64,000 nucleotides of DNA from Pseudomonas sp. URMO17WK12:I11. GTDB lineage: Bacteria; Pseudomonadota; Gammaproteobacteria; Pseudomonadales; Pseudomonadaceae. Each line of letters begins with the position of its first letter. The first letter of the stretch is position 1. The stretch is from the NCBI RefSeq assembly GCF_007677725.1, contig NZ_VEDF01000015.1, forward strand, positions 1-64,000, given 5' to 3'. Both the position numbers and the translations under genes were made by a program. The notes under the pieces are model-generated. The model did not search any database. It was not told the DNA's origin and saw only the letters and a program-made list of their open reading frames with translations. Of this stretch, positions 63,309 to 64,000 are shown in pieces.

Positions 63309-64000
63309 ATGACGACCAATACCCCTCCGACTTCCGGCGTTCAGCTGATCGAAGTCGCGCCGGAGCTTGCCGGCCAACGCATCGATAATTTCCTCATCAC
63401 GGCGCTCAAGGGCGTGCCCAAGACTTTGGTGTACCGCATCCTGCGCAAGGGTGAAGTGCGGGTCAACAAGGGCCGCATCAAACCTGAGTACAAGCTGCAG
63501 GCCGGCGACATCGTGCGGGTGCCGCCGGTGCGGCTCCCTGAGCGCGACGAGCCGGCCCCGGTGGCCCAGGGCCTGTTGCAGCGCTTGGAAGCTGCCATCG
63601 TCTATGAAGACAAGGCGCTGATCGTGATGAACAAGCCGGCTGGCATTGCCGTCCACGGCGGCAGCGGCCTGAGCTTTGGTGTGATCGAGGCGCTGCGCCA
63701 GTTGCGCCCCGATGCCAAGGAGCTGGAGTTGGTCCACCGCCTGGACCGCGACACCTCCGGGCTGCTGATGATCGCCAAGAAGCGCAGCATGTTGCGCCAC
63801 TTGCATGCCGCCTTGCGTGGCGATGGTGTCGACAAGCGTTACATGGCCTTGGTGCGCGGTCACTGGCCGACCGCCAAGAAGCAGGTCAATGCGCCGCTGC
63901 TCAAGAGCAACCTGCGCTCCGGCGAGCGCATGGTCGAAGTCAACGACGAAGGCAAGGAGGCGCTGACGATGTTCCGTGTGCTGCGCCGCTTTGGCGAGTT
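63309..64000 (+). CDS. rluC: 23S rRNA pseudouridine synthase RluC (cut by window end)
   Basis: RluC makes pseudouridines 955, 2504 and 2580 of 23S rRNA. The visible 230 residues include the S4 RNA-binding domain (about 20-80, KGEVRVNKGRIKPEYKL), the VMNKPAGIAVHGG motif and the catalytic Asp in LVHRLDRDTSGLL near residue 150. The gene runs off the right edge of the window. Being divergent from rne next to each other is the standard arrangement in pseudomonads and enterics. Confidence 0.95.
   Translation, partial: MTTNTPPTSGVQLIEVAPELAGQRIDNFLITALKGVPKTLVYRILRKGEVRVNKGRIKPEYKLQAGDIVRVPPVRLPERDEPAPVAQGLLQRLEAAIVYEDKALIVMNKPAGIAVHGGSGLSFGVIEALRQLRPDAKELELVHRLDRDTSGLLMIAKKRSMLRHLHAALRGDGVDKRYMALVRGHWPTAKKQVNAPLLKSNLRSGERMVEVNDEGKEALTMFRVLRRFGE

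Overview
The window looks like chromosome of a Pseudomonas of the P. putida/P. fluorescens type. It is GC-rich, genes are densely packed, and the order of housekeeping genes (class II DAHP synthase, SpeE-like methyltransferase, DEAD-box helicase, tpm, htpX, alaA, msrB, glutathione peroxidase ... fadE, ABC pair, DUF2062, comEC, exbB-exbD-lpxK-kdsB-murB, rne, rluC) is the one I recall from P. putida and, in part, P. aeruginosa. No phage, integrase, IS element or CRISPR array was seen.

Layout. (1) 1-610 is non-coding and carries an inverted pair of hairpin elements and two hexanucleotide arrays. (2) 611-14538 is core metabolism, repair and signalling: aromatic biosynthesis, RNA helicase, thiopurine methyltransferase, membrane protease, alanine aminotransferase, two methionine sulfoxide reductases (MsrB and the free-methionine type), a peroxidase, a hybrid sensor kinase and a DUF815 ATPase. 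(3) 14778-15512 is a five-gene tRNA operon (Glu-Gly-Glu-Gly-Gly) with a clear sigma70 promoter and a terminator. (4) 15538-40692 is a 25-kb accessory region. (5) 40737-45743 is a four-gene chaperone-usher fimbria. (6) 45973-64000 returns to core genes for fatty acid oxidation, ABC export, DNA uptake, lipid A/KDO/peptidoglycan synthesis, RNase E and the start of rluC.

The accessory region is the interesting part. From a divergent control region at 26316-26522, one arm runs leftward: a 1628-residue Rhs/YD-repeat protein with a hydrophobic C-terminal tip, an Ig-like repeat protein, an autotransporter and a second Ig-like repeat protein. The other arm runs rightward as a tight six-gene unit: an Ig-like repeat protein, three large related proteins whose N-termini resemble the TULIP-fold P47/OrfX proteins of botulinum neurotoxin clusters, a small secreted four-cysteine protein, and a second Rhs/YD protein that stops before its core and tip. 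None of the Rhs, Ig-like or P47-like proteins has a signal peptide, and no T6SS, PAAR or obvious immunity gene lies beside them. I propose this is a toxin/effector locus in which P47-like and Ig-like proteins act with the Rhs protein. The function is inference.

Regulation. The autotransporter and the major pilin share a TGTAGG/CCTACA element placed exactly 21 nt upstream of a candidate -10 hexamer, which suggests one activator of the NarL/BvgA/RocA1 kind for both surface structures. The helicase and rne genes have long structured leaders.
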